Source: Schizosaccharomyces osmophilus (Eukaryota; Ascomycota; Schizosaccharomycetes; Schizosaccharomycetales; Schizosaccharomycetaceae). Taken from it: a stretch of DNA of 64,000 nt. Position numbers and translations under genes: made by a program. Location: contig NC_079238.1 in the NCBI RefSeq assembly GCF_027921745.1, positions 2,852,001-2,916,000 of the forward strand, written 5' to 3'. Position 1 is the first letter of the stretch; each line of letters begins with the position of its first letter. This document shows, piece by piece, positions 32,088 to 42,920 of this stretch. A model generated the notes under the pieces. It did no database searches. It worked only from the letters and a program-made list of their open reading frames with translations, and was not told where the DNA came from.

Positions 32088-33229
32088 GCTCGTACAAACT
32101 ATAGAATATCAAAAATTATGTTGAGACGAAAAGTACTTAACCAGAAAGGTGTTTTGGCAAGAGACAGAAAGGCCTACAGATTACCCAAAAAATGGTTTGC
32201 AAAAAGCTACGTTTCCGGAACCTTTTCAATAAAGACGAGTCAATTAGTGTATTATAAAGAAGTCCAACAGATACGAATTGAAATCAGGGAATAACAGCAA
32301 TTTGTTGGAGAATGCCACAGAACGCCGAGTCCTTTCGCAATTTACTCTTTTCAATAAATAGATAAATAAATTTGTTCAAAGTTACTTTCCACAATGTTTA
32401 AAACTGACAATTTCCCATTTTTTTACTAGGCTCTTTTGTTTGCTGGTAGTGTGTTGGAGATGTGGGATATTTGGTACTACACAATCAAACTCAATATGGA
32501 AATCAGGGAAGTCAAAATTATGAGGGTAAAGAATAAAGAAAATATATTATTTAATACCTTTTTTTAAAGGAAATAGCTAGCACTGGGTAATGATTTTAAT
32601 TTTAAAAGCTTCTTTATACTTGGGCATACTCTTCTTTGGTTATGTTTTACTATGCTAAGAGATCAAGATCCATAACAAAATGAATTTCATGGTGATTGAT
32701 GAATTCTCTCCGAAAGTCAGAAATCTGTTAAATATAGAATAAAAATTGACATATAAAAGTATTATGCTAGTCATATCAATAGTAAGATGTCATAAACATG
32801 AAACAAACATTATCTCAGTGCTCGCTTTAAAAAACTTAATAGCTCATGAAATCACTGACAGTTAATGGCGATACGTTGGGTGCAATCTGGTTGAGTCATT
32901 ACTTCTAAGGATGAGGAAACATTGAAAGCATTATAGAAAATCGAAACATTAAAACATTTCCGGAACCTCACTATTGACGCCAATTGAAGAAGTTAGTAAA
33001 ATTTCGGATTTTTTCATATTCTCTAATTCATATACGGGCTTCATATAACATCGATCTGTTTATCCACTTCATTGTACTTTAATATTCGAAATTACTTTAG
33101 CCCATAAGAGGACGAAGGATTTGATTAAGCCAAAAGGATGTTTTGCTTTTCCTTTAGACAAGAAAGGGATTCAGTATTTATTAATTGTCAAATTTCCAGA
33201 ACCCATTTTTACACTTCAAGTAAATATCC
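32088..33229. other. Divergent region between pex5 and ppk31 with a 58-codon ORF
   Basis: About 1.1 kb, AT-rich. An ATG ORF at 32118-32294 on the plus strand would make a 58-residue basic peptide, starting 31 bases from the divergent pex5 ATG. Its Lys/Arg-rich N-terminus could suit a small mitochondrial protein, but no family is recognised and chance is not excluded. No transposon or LTR structure found. Confidence 0.4.
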
Positions 33230-36200
33230 ATGACTGTGCCAGAGGAAATGAAAAAAATCCTTCTTCATGAGTTATTACTCAACATCGAAATCAATTCCGA
33301 AGGTGATGTACGATATGCCAACTCTGCTTTCTACAGATTTATAGGAAAAACAATAAGTGATCCCTTGCTACAACCGCCTTGTAACTTTTATGATTGTATC
33401 ACGAAAACGAGCGTTCCTAGAGTCCAACGCGCAATTCAAATGCTTTTTAATGGATCTACTAAAATCACGCATTTTCAAACTTCGCTTCTATGCAGCACTA
33501 ACATGGCCCCTACTATGTTTATGAATAGCAAAGATTATGAGATATCACCAGACCAGGAAAAAATCGGAGTGAAGCTTGCTTTCCGAGGAATCCTCGTGGA
33601 TGCTTTAGAAGGTAAAGAATCTAGAATCCTATGGTCTGCCAAATGCTTATATCCAGAACGTTATCATATAAGTCATATGGACTTTGTTTTATTCAACACC
33701 CTTGGCATCGGCTCTTTTGTCTTACAGAATTATGTAGAAAGAGCCCATAAAGTTAAATATATGCACTCTCCTCCTCCTGTTTCTCACTTATGTTACTTTT
33801 GTGAAAGAAGAATCCCCGATTGGTATTATGAAGTACATACCGATTCTTGTTTGGTATGGAGCGAACTCGTCCAAATTGTATTGGATATACGGAAGCAAAT
33901 TCAAATAAAGAAGGTAGAGCTGCTCAAGTACAGTCAGTTGCTTCCTCGTGCCACTAGTGTAATTAGTGAGGAGACATACTTAACGTTGCCAATTATTTCA
34001 GTTCTGCAGACAAAGTCTGGCAAATATAAACGTTTCCGTTTAAAATCCTGGCATTCCTGTATTAAATTCTTGGATCGTCAACTGATTGCAGCTGAGCAAA
34101 CGTTTGAAGAACTGGGAAAAAGCACCTTTTTAGTCATCTCTAAAGAGTTGGCTATTGAAATGAAAGAAAAAGTTATGAAAAAGGCCCTTTTACTTTGGAA
34201 ATTTGACTTTTTGTCCCCCTGTAAAATTCAAAGCTTTTTTCACGAAGTGCATTCTTTGCTTACTTTGAGTCTCAAATATAATCTTAAGCTTTGCAATCAT
34301 AACATGATACACGGAATAACTTTTCAAGAAGTGAAGCATTTCCTGCTTAGGTACTTGAGAAACTATTTGTGCTTAAATTTGAACAGTATTGATTATGAAA
34401 TATTTTCCGGTGATACAAAGCTGATTACAACGATTCACAATCAATCACATCGACAAGGCTATAGAGACCCGAATCTTTCTAAGGTTGACTTGATTTTATC
34501 AGAATCACGGGTGATACCTGACCAACTTCCTCAATTCAATACGAATAATAACCTAGTTCGTCCCAGTTACGGAAAAAATGGAAGATATTACCATTCTTTT
34601 GACGACAGTGACAAATTGAAGGAGATCATCCTGAAAAACCTTAACAAAAAGCTAGCAAGCAAACCAAGGAAAAATTCCTTGGACGATCAAGAAACGCACT
34701 CAATTCGCAATTATCAGGAGCTCGTTGAACAACTTTATTTTCCCATTATAGACAACACGACTTCTGCTTTGCGTCTTCCTAAATATAAGGATCTAAAGTT
34801 CGGAGACAAAACACCAAGATCACTAAAAGAATTCACCTTCGTAAAAGAAATAAATAGAGGCGCATCTAGTAGGGTTTATTTGGTAAAAAAAAATTCCACT
34901 GGAATTTACTATGCACTGAAAGCCATTCCGAAGTCAGGTCTGAATGATATCGACAAGTTGAAAGGGCTTATGTACGAAAAAGCTAATATGGAAATCCAAA
35001 AGTACGGATCAAGGATTGTCAAAATATACTATGCATTTGAATCGGAGGGATTCTTTTGCTTGGTTATGGATTTCTTCAACGGTGGTGACTGTCAGACTTT
35101 GGTTGAAAAACTTGGATCGCTACCAGAACAATGGGTTCAGAAATATGTAGCCGAACTATTGGAAGCTGTCGAAATTCTTCATAGATTGGACATTATTCAT
35201 CGTGATATTAAGCCGGCGAATATGCTCATAGACCACAATGGGCATATTCGTTTGGCAGACCTTGGACTGAGTGATAACAAGGACAGAAGAATTGACGGAG
35301 ATACATTTTATCAAGAAAAGATAAACCAACTAAAAGAGATACCTCATGAAGGAGCAAGAAAGCAACTAATAGAAGTCCTTAACGATCAAGCTAGAAATGA
35401 AATAGATTTAACGAAGAGGAAGACAAATGAAGAAGAATTTGATCCTTTTCAACGGCTGATAGATGTCGATTTCGGTAATTTAAACAGAGCCATGTCACAG
35501 GTATTTCGAGCACGTCTGAAAGTGAACTTCCCAGGAGAACTAAAAAGCGGAAAAAGCATCATTGGTACTCCTAATTATATGGCGCCTGAAGTTCTTTCGG
35601 GAATGGAAAGTCCAATGAGCGACATGTGGGCCATAGGATGTGTATTATTTGAAATGCTGACTGGGAAAATACCATTTCAATCAAATACTATCCAAGGTGT
35701 ATGGGACCGTATCCAACGAAACGACGTCGGTTGGGCAAACGATAGCGATGAGCAGCATTCATCAGAAGCTATAGATCTTACAAAGAAGCTACTGGAATCA
35801 AATCCAGAAAGAAGATTAAGTATAAATGGATTTTCGGAAATAAAGTGCCATCCATTCTTTAACGGCATAGACTGGGATCACTTATATGACGAAAAGGGGC
35901 CTTTTGTTCCAAAAACAGATAACATCGAAGATTTAATTTACTTCGAGCGAAGCAATTCCACATCGTTCATCAAGGACCGAATGACGACGAGAAGTCATTA
36001 TCAAACTAACTTGAATTCGAGTGACCTAGTGCGGAATCATATTGAGCAACACCATATAATTCGTGATTCCTGTACAGGTTTAGAATATGACAGTCAAAAT
36101 ACATATAATGACATAGTTGAGCTGGCTATTCAAGCCTCTTCAGGAATGAATTTGAAAGCCCTTAACTTCTCCAACAAAAATGTACTTTGGGAAATATCTG

Positions 36201-36307
36201 ACGAGCTTCAATTCCCCCAAAGTTCCTCCTATTCCTTTTCCCATCCTAATCCCCAAAATCCAATTAAAAAACCTTTCATGCAATACCAGTTTTTTCATCC
36301 AGATTGA
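33230..36307 (+). CDS. ppk31: Rim15-like serine/threonine kinase Ppk31
   Basis: This AGC-type protein kinase of the Rim15/Greatwall branch is expected to act in nutrient and stationary-phase signalling. The product is 1025 aa from a single exon. The N-terminus has a PAS-like segment (ILLHELLLNIEINSEGDVRY), then a Cys/His finger (CYFCERRIPDWYYEVHTDSC). The kinase domain starts near residue 533: glycine loop INRGASSRVYLV, Lys in YALKAIPK, HRDIKPANML with HRD at 657-659, and a DLG (677-679) in place of the usual DFG. About 100 residues are inserted between this and GTPNYMAPE (APE at 785-787). That large activation-loop insert is characteristic of Rim15/Greatwall kinases. From memory S. pombe ppk31 is SPBC725.06c; cek1 is the paralog. 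Confidence 0.9.
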   Translation: MTVPEEMKKILLHELLLNIEINSEGDVRYANSAFYRFIGKTISDPLLQPPCNFYDCITKTSVPRVQRAIQMLFNGSTKITHFQTSLLCSTNMAPTMFMNSKDYEISPDQEKIGVKLAFRGILVDALEGKESRILWSAKCLYPERYHISHMDFVLFNTLGIGSFVLQNYVERAHKVKYMHSPPPVSHLCYFCERRIPDWYYEVHTDSCLVWSELVQIVLDIRKQIQIKKVELLKYSQLLPRATSVISEETYLTLPIISVLQTKSGKYKRFRLKSWHSCIKFLDRQLIAAEQTFEELGKSTFLVISKELAIEMKEKVMKKALLLWKFDFLSPCKIQSFFHEVHSLLTLSLKYNLKLCNHNMIHGITFQEVKHFLLRYLRNYLCLNLNSIDYEIFSGDTKLITTIHNQSHRQGYRDPNLSKVDLILSESRVIPDQLPQFNTNNNLVRPSYGKNGRYYHSFDDSDKLKEIILKNLNKKLASKPRKNSLDDQETHSIRNYQELVEQLYFPIIDNTTSALRLPKYKDLKFGDKTPRSLKEFTFVKEINRGASSRVYLVKKNSTGIYYALKAIPKSGLNDIDKLKGLMYEKANMEIQKYGSRIVKIYYAFESEGFFCLVMDFFNGGDCQTLVEKLGSLPEQWVQKYVAELLEAVEILHRLDIIHRDIKPANMLIDHNGHIRLADLGLSDNKDRRIDGDTFYQEKINQLKEIPHEGARKQLIEVLNDQARNEIDLTKRKTNEEEFDPFQRLIDVDFGNLNRAMSQVFRARLKVNFPGELKSGKSIIGTPNYMAPEVLSGMESPMSDMWAIGCVLFEMLTGKIPFQSNTIQGVWDRIQRNDVGWANDSDEQHSSEAIDLTKKLLESNPERRLSINGFSEIKCHPFFNGIDWDHLYDEKGPFVPKTDNIEDLIYFERSNSTSFIKDRMTTRSHYQTNLNSSDLVRNHIEQHHIIRDSCTGLEYDSQNTYNDIVELAIQASSGMNLKALNFSNKNVLWEISDELQFPQSSSYSFSHPNPQNPIKKPFMQYQFFHPD

Positions 36308-36702
36308 GAATTCACTATAACCGGCCTGAAAAATCTGGGAAAGGGAACTTCCTTCATCTGTATAGTTCGGTAGTAGAAGTTCTTCAAGGAAAATAAAATT
36401 AGCTTTTTCTCATCATTATGAACCCTTCATCTTCAATTAGATGTTTCAGACGAGAGCGACCAACATACAAACTATTTGTTGACTTCGCTACATGTGTTAG
36501 CAGATGGTTGAAAAGTGCTGTGAGTAGTAACTTGGAATAGACTAAAGGCAAACCTTCTTTATAAATTAAACGAGGCTTTATTAAAAGGATATACGTAGAG
36601 ACGAATTTCAGTGCTGGACTAAACACACAAGGATACACTAAAGTAAACAACAGAAAGCGATCTACTAAGTCCCAAACACCTGGGTGAAGACAGGTTTGGA
36701 AA
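36308..36702. other. Intergenic region, nothing recognised
   Basis: About 395 bases between ppk31 and the next plus-strand gene. A 107-codon minus-strand open frame (36399-36722) has no ATG except close to its end, so it is not a gene. No repeat or RNA gene seen. Confidence 0.5.
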
Positions 36703-38172
36703 ATGCCTGACAGGTTATTCAATAGAAAAAAAGGAAATGCATTTGAAAACTCAGAAGATTTTAGAGAATCAACATCTCGACCTTTATTGAGACGCTATAT
36801 GTTAGCTGTTGTGGTGTTCTGCATTGTTGCAATTGGCGTCTTCAGGGCAGCTATATCGTCTCATTCCAATAATATTTTATTTCCGAACAAAGGTTCACCC
36901 CTTAGCAATGGAACAAACTCCTTCCTTCCTACTGTTATCATGATTTCTTTGGATGGATTTCGAGCAGACTATATGTATCGAGGTCACACACCCAATTTGC
37001 TTCAGTTGGCTGAAAGGAACACTCATGCACCATTCATGATACCAGTTTTTCCTAGTATAACGTTTCCTAATCACTACTCTCTAGCGACTGGACTTTATCC
37101 CGAAAACCACGGTATGGTTAGTAACAACTTTTACGATCCTATTAGTGGAAAGTATTTTGTAAATACCCGTCCGGAATGCAACAATGATCCATATTGGTGG
37201 ACGCAGGCAGAACCAATATGGATCAATGCTGAACGACATTCGATTCGTTCTGCTATCCACATGTGGCCGGGAAACGAAGTTGCTCATGATGGGATACGGC
37301 CCACTTATTACACATCGTTCAATGCTAGCATAACTCTTAACGAAAAAAAGGATGAACTTCTTCATTGGCTTGATCATACAGACGATACACGACCACAATT
37401 GCTTATGTGTTACGTGCCTCACGTTGATTCCGTTGGACATACCTTTGGACCAGATTCGCCGCAGCTCAACCTGATTCTGAAAGAAGTTGACCACATGATT
37501 GGTAATTTGCTTGAAGGTCTCAGTAAAAGAAACTTACAAGACGTCGTAAACCTAATATTTGTGAGTGATCATGGTATGGCTCCTACATCAAATGATCGCT
37601 TGCTTTGGTTAGATGATCTTTTCAACGTTTCAAAAGTTGAATTTAGAGACGGTTGGCCCTTGGCTGGCTTTCGAAGTGAATCTGAATCAGACGAAACCTA
37701 TATTGCTGATAGCTTAAAAAATGCAACTTCCAAAGCGTTGCCGGGAACTGAGTATTGGCAATCCTCAACAAAAGAAGAAATACCAGAAAATTTGCATTAT
37801 TCAAAGAATGATAGAATTGCTCCTGTTTGGATGATACCTGATCCAGGCTGGTCAATCGTCTCCTCTTTAGACCATTCTCCTGATGTTGAGTATGAGCCAT
37901 ATGGCGTTCATGGTTATGATAATAAATCCCCCCTAATGAGAGCTATATTTACTGCATTTGGTCCCGCCTTTGAGCCGTTCAAATCGAAACAGTTAATGCC
38001 TTTCCGTAATGTTGAAATTTACGATATAATCTCTTATATATTGAACCTACCGGCCAATATTACCAATAGTTCATTTCATGGTGCCATACCTACCAAGAAA
38101 TCCTCAAATTCTACGAAAGAATGGTTACTTCACGACATCCAACAAGCGTACGATGAGCTCAAGGCTCGTTAA
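36703..38172 (+). CDS. Type II membrane nucleotide pyrophosphatase/phosphodiesterase (NPP family)
   Basis: This enzyme hydrolyses pyrophosphate or phosphodiester bonds of nucleotides in the lumen of the secretory or vacuolar pathway. The product is 489 aa from a single exon. A short basic cytosolic N-terminus is followed by one membrane helix (MLAVVVFCIVAIGVFRAA, about 33-50). The alkaline-phosphatase-type metal site is readable: Asp84 in MISLDGFRADY, nucleophile Thr120 in FPSITFPNHYSLATG, VDSVGHTFGPD, and VSDHGMAP. Several N-glycosylation sequons (NGT, NAS, NVS, NAT, NIT, NSS) fit a lumenal domain. The short C-terminus lacks the nuclease-like domain of animal ENPP1-3. From memory this is the S. 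pombe nucleotide pyrophosphatase at SPBC725.05c. Confidence 0.93.
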   Translation: MPDRLFNRKKGNAFENSEDFRESTSRPLLRRYMLAVVVFCIVAIGVFRAAISSHSNNILFPNKGSPLSNGTNSFLPTVIMISLDGFRADYMYRGHTPNLLQLAERNTHAPFMIPVFPSITFPNHYSLATGLYPENHGMVSNNFYDPISGKYFVNTRPECNNDPYWWTQAEPIWINAERHSIRSAIHMWPGNEVAHDGIRPTYYTSFNASITLNEKKDELLHWLDHTDDTRPQLLMCYVPHVDSVGHTFGPDSPQLNLILKEVDHMIGNLLEGLSKRNLQDVVNLIFVSDHGMAPTSNDRLLWLDDLFNVSKVEFRDGWPLAGFRSESESDETYIADSLKNATSKALPGTEYWQSSTKEEIPENLHYSKNDRIAPVWMIPDPGWSIVSSLDHSPDVEYEPYGVHGYDNKSPLMRAIFTAFGPAFEPFKSKQLMPFRNVEIYDIISYILNLPANITNSSFHGAIPTKKSSNSTKEWLLHDIQQAYDELKAR

Positions 38173-38360
38173 GTATGCAAAAGGAATGATAAAATCCATA
38201 TTTTTATTTATATTGTTCACTTTGTTTTAACGACTAAATCCGAAGTTTCCTCGTCAGAGATAGACGATTATAGTTTCGCGTTTAGCTTTTCATCATCCAT
38301 CCATGCAAAGTTCTATAGCAAAGTTAGCAATCCGTCTTACAAGACATTCTTTAAGGCCAA

Positions 38361-40025
38361 TCATACCAATATTTTGTCCATCTCAGGATCTACCATTACA
38401 TTAATCAAACACGTAGTCTTCCTTCCCCAAGAATCTTGAATTGCATTCTTCAAATCATTAACATTCGTAACAAAGTAGCCTGTTCCACCGCACGCTTCAC
38501 AAATTAAATCATATCGAACTGCAGGAGACAGGGCTGTCGTGGGAAGTTTATGATGACTCTTTAATTTCTTAAAATTTGATTCATCCAAACCATGATATAC
38601 ACCGTTGTTATTTATTATGATGATCAAAAGGTCCAAGTTGCTACGAATTGCAGTCTCTAGTTCTATTGCGCTAAATCCAAAAGCACTATCACCTTCTACC
38701 GCAACAATTTTATCGTGAGGATTGGCCACTGACGCCGCAATTGAATAGCCAAGACCAACGCCCATGGTAGCCATTGTTCCGCTGTCTAGTCTGCCACGGG
38801 GATGAGTTACTTCCAGGATCCTGCGTCCTTTGTCCAAAGTGTTTGCTCCTTCAGAAACCCAGGTTACATTTCTCTGTGTATCTTTCACCAGAGATTTAAC
38901 AGAATCGTTGATGACAATTAAAGCGCTTTCCATTTGTAAAGGCATATCTTTTTTTAATAACTGCGAGCCTTTAGACTCATTTTTTTTGCGATGCTTTTGA
39001 AGCATACTAAGGTAGGAAGATTGTTCATAGCAATAATTCCAGGTTTGTAGAGAATCGATTAAACGAAGTAAAGCCAAGTCGACATCAGACCAAATTCCCA
39101 AGGAAACATCACCGCCATTACTACCCAATTCCTCGGCATTAGAGTCTATTTGAATAAATTTTACATCCTTTGACCACCGTGGAGAAAAGCCAAAATGTAG
39201 TACCCAATTCAATCGAGCGCCGACCAGTAAAACAACATCAGCATTTTTTAAAGCAGTTGATCTCGAAGATGAAAAGTTTAACCAATGATTCTCTGGTAGT
39301 ACACCTTTGCCCATTGGAGTTGGTAAGAATGGTATGTGTGTTTTTTCTATAAAGGTCAAAATACTTTCTTCGGCGCGTGCATAAGAAGCGCCTTTTCCAA
39401 TAACAACCAAAGGCGATTTTGCATTTTTTAAGATTTGTGCAGCCTTCTGAATCCGCGTAGGATCGGGTCCACACTCCAGGGGATGAGGAACACAGGAGAG
39501 GGATTTCCAGGAAGACTCTTGAAGTGAGGATTGAATAAAGTCGGCTGGAAGATCAACGTAGCAAGGACCCGGTGTTCCGTTAATAGAAACATGGTACGCC
39601 CTATGAATCAATTCTGGAGTCATGGTCGCTGTGGGAGGTCGTAAAGCAAGCTTTGTACTTTGATTTAGATATGCCACTTGATCTAACTCTTGAAATGCTC
39701 CCCTGTATCGCTGTGATGTAGCGCTAGAACCAGCCATGAGAAGTAAAGGCCAACGGTTAGCTGAAGCATTGAAAACACCTGCCAAAGCATGCACTACGCC
39801 AGGACCACCAACAACTATACAAATACCGGGTGTTTTGGTCAAGTATCCGTAAGCGGAAGCAGCATAAGCTGCACTCTGTTCATTACGAAATCCGATAAAA
39901 TGAATTCCAGCTTTTTGAATAGCTTCACAGACCTCAATAACAGGAATGCCAACAATACCAAAAACCACTTTGACTTTTAAGTCAAGCAAAGTTCGGGCCA
40001 CAACATCTGGAAAAGGAACACTCAT
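38361..40025 (-). CDS. Thiamine-diphosphate decarboxylase, oxalyl-CoA decarboxylase/2-hydroxyacyl-CoA lyase type
   Basis: This ThDP-dependent enzyme probably decarboxylates oxalyl-CoA or cleaves 2-hydroxyacyl-CoA. ATG 40025 gives 554 aa; the frame is open 15 codons further upstream but has no ATG there. It has the three-domain layout of the family: the Pyr domain with catalytic Glu49 in [16 protein letters not shown], a central domain ([13 protein letters not shown]), and the PP domain with the [15 protein letters not shown]...INNNG ThDP/Mg signature. [19 protein letters not shown] is also typical of oxalyl-CoA decarboxylase/HACL. The C-terminus is MDKILV, not an SKL-like signal, so peroxisomal import by PTS1 is not predicted, unlike human HACL1. 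The S. pombe counterpart I remember (SPBC725.04) is annotated as oxalyl-CoA decarboxylase. Confidence 0.9.
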   Translation of the reverse strand: MSVPFPDVVARTLLDLKVKVVFGIVGIPVIEVCEAIQKAGIHFIGFRNEQSAAYAASAYGYLTKTPGICIVVGGPGVVHALAGVFNASANRWPLLLMAGSSATSQRYRGAFQELDQVAYLNQSTKLALRPPTATMTPELIHRAYHVSINGTPGPCYVDLPADFIQSSLQESSWKSLSCVPHPLECGPDPTRIQKAAQILKNAKSPLVVIGKGASYARAEESILTFIEKTHIPFLPTPMGKGVLPENHWLNFSSSRSTALKNADVVLLVGARLNWVLHFGFSPRWSKDVKFIQIDSNAEELGSNGGDVSLGIWSDVDLALLRLIDSLQTWNYCYEQSSYLSMLQKHRKKNESKGSQLLKKDMPLQMESALIVINDSVKSLVKDTQRNVTWVSEGANTLDKGRRILEVTHPRGRLDSGTMATMGVGLGYSIAASVANPHDKIVAVEGDSAFGFSAIELETAIRSNLDLLIIIINNNGVYHGLDESNFKKLKSHHKLPTTALSPAVRYDLICEACGGTGYFVTNVNDLKNAIQDSWGRKTTCLINVMVDPEMDKILV

Positions 40026-40618
40026 CGTACAGTATAACTTTGCATACAAAAAGGGCGATAAACACGTCAAAATTTAGCTATTTGGTATAGCAAAACCAAT
40101 TTAATGGTAAAATACGCTGAAATTAGATTGTTGGAGATAAAATATAATATTTGAAATTAGATACTGTAAATGTGAAGGGAAGGATTTCGACATATACTTG
40201 ATAAACGAAAAATATTCCAAAAATAAAGTGAAGTTTAATTCGTACAACCACAAGTAATGTTACGTTGTTCAGAGCACATAGTGTTAATACTGGTTGCTAC
40301 GATAGTGAATTTTCAAAGTTGGAATATGAAAGAAACAGATACAAAGGTTTACAAATTGAGATACATATAAAATGAGAGAATTGAACAATAAAAATACGTA
40401 AAAATTCATAAATGTCTAGCTTGACCAAAATACGAGAACCAAAAATTGGGTAAAGTGTTTATGGTACATACACAGAGATCATAGAGATTATAAACTTTAT
40501 CACTTTAACTTCAGTGTCTGTTTGTGTAATCTTCACAACGGCATGAAAGCATCTCTCATATTGGATGCTGAAAGAGAACACACCCTGTTTGTAGGTGTGT
40601 TTGTGAGTTAGAACGATT
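40026..40618. other. Intergenic region, nothing recognised
   Basis: About 590 AT-rich bases between two minus-strand genes. No ORF, RNA gene or repeat stands out. Confidence 0.5.
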
Positions 40619-41389
40619 TCAAACACTCACACGCTCTTCAGACCATTCCCCTGTTTCCAAACTCTTCTCATAAATTACGCGCTTTCCAGGAGGGGGATTC
40701 AAGTCGAGAAATTCAACACCTTGGACGTCACAAATAACCAGTCCAAAACGTCTCCAGGCGGCCTCCCAGCGGTTAGCAACCTTAGCCTCTTCTTTACCAG
40801 TAAGAGTAGCAGGAAGTGGTACCACAGGGACTTCCCCTTGATAATCGCTATATGTGACAGGATTGGCAAATGTAGAGCGCATGTTAGGACTATGGTGTTC
40901 CCAAATGCGACGACGTTCTTCTTCCCAAGACCATTCCTGAGGAATGCGTTTATTGTTTCGACTTAAATGTGAGGTTAGAAGATCTTCTTTCGGAAACTCA
41001 TTCTTCTCTGCGAGGTCAGGAGTGTAGAACCAAATTTGGCCCCAAAGGCGAACCTGTTGCATGGTTTTAGGAAGCCAGCTGCAAAGTTCAAAGGTATTGT
41101 GCATGGGACCCGTCGGTGTTGACTTTGCTTGACGAAGGGAAATATCCTTTGCTTTCTGCGATTCCACGTCTGTCGAAAACACAAGCAAATCTGTGTCTAA
41201 ATCATCCTTGTCAGTTTCCCATCCTGAGTTCAGGAATCCACGAATTGCTACAGTACGATTACGAGGATACTTGTCCCCTTCAGATGGTAAAGTAGCTAAT
41301 TGCATGTATTCAGGATGAAGGAGCCCCGAAGAGTCACTGTTGTCTTTCAATAGCTTAGTTAACTTTATTTTCCAGTCGTTCTCCATCAT
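40619..41389 (-). CDS. Pyridoxamine 5'-phosphate oxidase-like FMN protein
   Basis: This flavoprotein has a split-barrel fold of the PNPO-like (Alr4036-type) family. ATG 41389 ([10 protein letters not shown]) gives 256 aa; an upstream GTG at 41413 is not used. Blocks seen: [20 protein letters not shown] and AIRGF at the FMN-binding strand, [35 protein letters not shown], and a C-terminal [10 protein letters not shown]. True PNPO enzymes end in RLxP-type motifs, which are not obvious here. The enzyme may therefore not be a canonical pyridoxal phosphate maker. S. pombe SPBC725.03 is, from memory, described simply as a PNPO-like protein. Confidence 0.85.
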   Translation of the reverse strand: MMENDWKIKLTKLLKDNSDSSGLLHPEYMQLATLPSEGDKYPRNRTVAIRGFLNSGWETDKDDLDTDLLVFSTDVESQKAKDISLRQAKSTPTGPMHNTFELCSWLPKTMQQVRLWGQIWFYTPDLAEKNEFPKEDLLTSHLSRNNKRIPQEWSWEEERRRIWEHHSPNMRSTFANPVTYSDYQGEVPVVPLPATLTGKEEAKVANRWEAAWRRFGLVICDVQGVEFLDLNPPPGKRVIYEKSLETGEWSEERVSV

Positions 41390-42920
41390 TTTTTTAACTT
41401 TGTTCCTGTACACTTCTAAATTGGTAGCTTTTTTATAGATTCCACCAGTCTGTCATATTGATGTCAGATACCACAACACATGCCACTGGTCTGAAAATGT
41501 GTCAGCTTGCGAAAATTTACGAAAGTCTACAAGCATGAAATCTTTCTAGGAGGATCTGACTATTAGAAGGACATGATACCATCAGCTAAAATCGTGGGTG
41601 AAACTTCCAACTTTATAAAAATCCAACAGGTCAAATTCTTATTTTTTCTAAATGCCAACAATCTTCGCGTCTACTTAGTCTGTAAGATACACATAAAAAA
41701 TGTAGGAATACCTGTATTTAATCTTACCCTGCATGAAAAATCACCGTCTTCCAAAGAATAGAGATAAATTACCCAGATATTCCCTATTTACTCTACAACA
41801 TTTAAATGTCATTTCTTCCTATGACGGCAGCACGTATAATAGGCAAAGCGCTCCGCCAAAGTTGATTTTCACTTATACTAATCAACCACATACATGCATG
41901 GCAGTTGTATAGTAAGCGATTTCGCCTTGGTCTAGTGTCTTCATATTGCGGTCCTGTCCAAAACATGAATACACACCACTTTTGCTTGGCCACAATACAA
42001 AAAGTGTAATGCAATCAGCCAAAAGTTCAAAGCTCAACAATGGGAGGACACAATCACTATAAAACGACCAAAACCGCTGTACCCAATATTCACCTCTTAA
42101 TAAATACATTAGATCCCAATTTTAAAATATAAAGGATGGTAAATCATCAAACTGAATTTAATATACAATTAACCTTTTTGCTCTCTTCAATCACTTTGGA
42201 GTAGATACAAATGGATAAAGCTTCCAAGTGAGAGTCTAAAAATTCAAGTTTCCCAAGCCATTGAAGACTGGTCCTTGATATAACCTTACTACCGTAGCAC
42301 ATTAAATATCAATATTTAGTTTTGCTTTATGAGTAAGACCATTTGCCAAAGCTCACCTTAATTAGACGTTTTGGCAAATTGAGTCACTTCTATACCTCAT
42401 TCTGGTAGGTATTTCACTTCTATGGCTCCAAATTTTTGATATGAATCCACCGCATTTCTATCAGAAAAGAATGTATGGAATCGAAAGTTTAGATGTAACA
42501 ACTTTTTCAAAATCCTTTAAAACTTATAATGGTCACATATTCAAAGTCATCAAGGGATATAAATGATGCATCAAGGTAGACTTTCTTTTATGATTGTTAA
42601 CCGACAGATTGAAAAGGAACCTCAAATCTTTTGCATCGTAAAATAAAAAATGTTAACGCATGCTGAACTGATGAAATAAACGAAAGATAATCAAATTAAT
42701 GGTCCAGAATTAAGTTTCCGTATTAGTAAACTTGGTAAATTCTGAACCACCAAAAAGCGTAAAAATTATTATTGGACTTCCATAATTCATTTCGAGAACA
42801 ATGGTAACAAACAGGCGAAAAGGGGGTTTAACGTACTAATGGTTTAAAGAAAACGCAAATGAACCATAAACTTATGCAAGAACAAAAAAAAAAACATAAA
42901 ACACTTAACAATAACCATTT
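41390..42920. other. Long gene-poor region with an unusually open, GC-richer block
   Basis: About 1.5 kb with no supported gene. The block 41802-42109 stands out: it is richer in GC than its flanks and stays open for 70-75 codons in two minus-strand frames and nearly as long on the plus strand. A perfect 10-bp inverted repeat (ATTTGCCAAA, 42341-42350 and 42370-42379) follows. A structured non-coding RNA is as likely as a protein. Confidence 0.4.
42341..42379. repeat. Perfect 10-bp inverted repeat with 19-nt loop
   Basis: Arms ATTTGCCAAA and TTTGGCAAAT are perfectly complementary. They could form a hairpin in a transcript. It lies about 540 bases downstream of the mpr1 stop, so a direct terminator role is doubtful. 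Confidence 0.5.

Noticed and set aside
32300-33229. Possible solo LTR or transposon remnant in the long spacer before ppk31
   Set aside because: No terminal repeats, target-site duplication or coding remnant could be found by eye.
36399-36722. 107-codon minus-strand open frame before the nucleotide pyrophosphatase gene
   Set aside because: No ATG except near its end, hydrophobic low-complexity content, and it overlaps the start of a real gene.
41905-41940. CTTGGTCTAGTG resembling a tRNA D-arm start
   Set aside because: No matching anticodon and T arms within 90 bases.
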